Shown here piece by piece: positions 63,924 through 64,000 of a DNA stretch of 64,000 nucleotides (position 1 is the stretch's first letter; each line of letters opens with the position of its first letter). The notes beneath the pieces were generated by a model. It saw only the letters and a list, made by a program, of their open reading frames with translations, ran no database searches and was not told the origin of the DNA. The position numbers were made by a program, and so were the translations under genes. Origin of the DNA: Bacteroidota bacterium (GTDB lineage Bacteria > Bacteroidota > Bacteroidia > AKYH767-A > 2013-40CM-41-45); NCBI GenBank assembly GCA_016721305.1, contig JADKIH010000014.1, positions 1 to 64,000 of the forward strand, written 5' to 3'.

Positions 63924-64000
63924 ATGAATTTATCATCACTCAAACCTGCAGAAGGTTCAGTAAGAAATTCGAAACGACTTGGTCGCGGAACAGGATCAGG
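63924..64000 (+). CDS. rplO: 50S ribosomal protein L15, N-terminal part
   Basis: Only the first 25 codons are present; the gene runs off the right edge. M-N-L-S-S-L-K-P-A-E-G-S and R-L-G-R-G-T-G-S-G are the conserved L15 start, which binds 23S rRNA. secY would be expected next. Confidence 0.92.
   Translation, partial: MNLSSLKPAEGSVRNSKRLGRGTGS

Overview
The window is an ordinary chromosomal segment of a Bacteroidota bacterium. The evidence is a secreted protein with a C-terminal type IX secretion sorting domain, DUF4290 and DUF4476 proteins, a trigger factor and an S16 with long tails, an S46 dipeptidyl-peptidase, GH3-family and HldD proteins, and several promoters of the Bacteroidota form (TTG/TTTG, about 19 bases, TAnnTTTG). 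I see no rRNA, CRISPR array, prophage, insertion sequence or plasmid functions.

Layout. 1-6.2 kb, mostly minus strand: partial pckA, a lipoprotein, a DUF423 protein, a DUF4476 protein, then a plus-strand saccharopine dehydrogenase, then trmN6 and rpsP-rimM. 6.4-16.2 kb: uvrD, DUF4290, a desaturase that closely resembles animal sphingolipid delta-4 desaturases, a T9SS cargo protein, murA, a TlpA thioredoxin, grpE and dnaJ. 16.3-28 kb: an ABC-2 exporter, Ppx/GppA phosphatase, an NtrC-type regulator without a DNA-binding domain, a YD-repeat-like protein, a GT39-type membrane protein, and a nine-PAS hybrid-free sensor kinase. 28-47 kb: alaS, an M23 peptidase, MerR, S46 peptidase, hldD, the menaquinone genes mqnB-mqnD, a QueD/PTPS-like protein, folE, a Bax-inhibitor-1 protein, fabD, GH3, a propeller-like protein, a deoxynucleoside kinase, a second DUF4476 protein, a flavin reductase and an ECF sigma/anti-sigma pair. 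47-64 kb: tRNA-Leu(UAG), tig, clpP, clpX, then the str-S10-spc ribosomal super-operon from rpsL into rplO.

Two things set the window apart. First, about a dozen genes, including the essential tig, rplV, rpsN and rplF, are broken by single-base indels, nearly all one-base losses in short homopolymers; uvrD and the S46 peptidase also lack internal segments. This pattern looks like sequence or assembly error rather than biology. Genes are therefore annotated over their full span, with the break noted. Second, many intergenic gaps hold short-period AT-rich tandem arrays that can fold on themselves, the strongest being a perfect 27-base-pair hairpin at 45042-45097.

I did not find a clearly new multi-gene system. 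The best leads are the eukaryote-like desaturase, the self-complementary intergenic arrays, the structured leaders before rpsP and fusA, and the RGG-rich tail on ribosomal protein S3.
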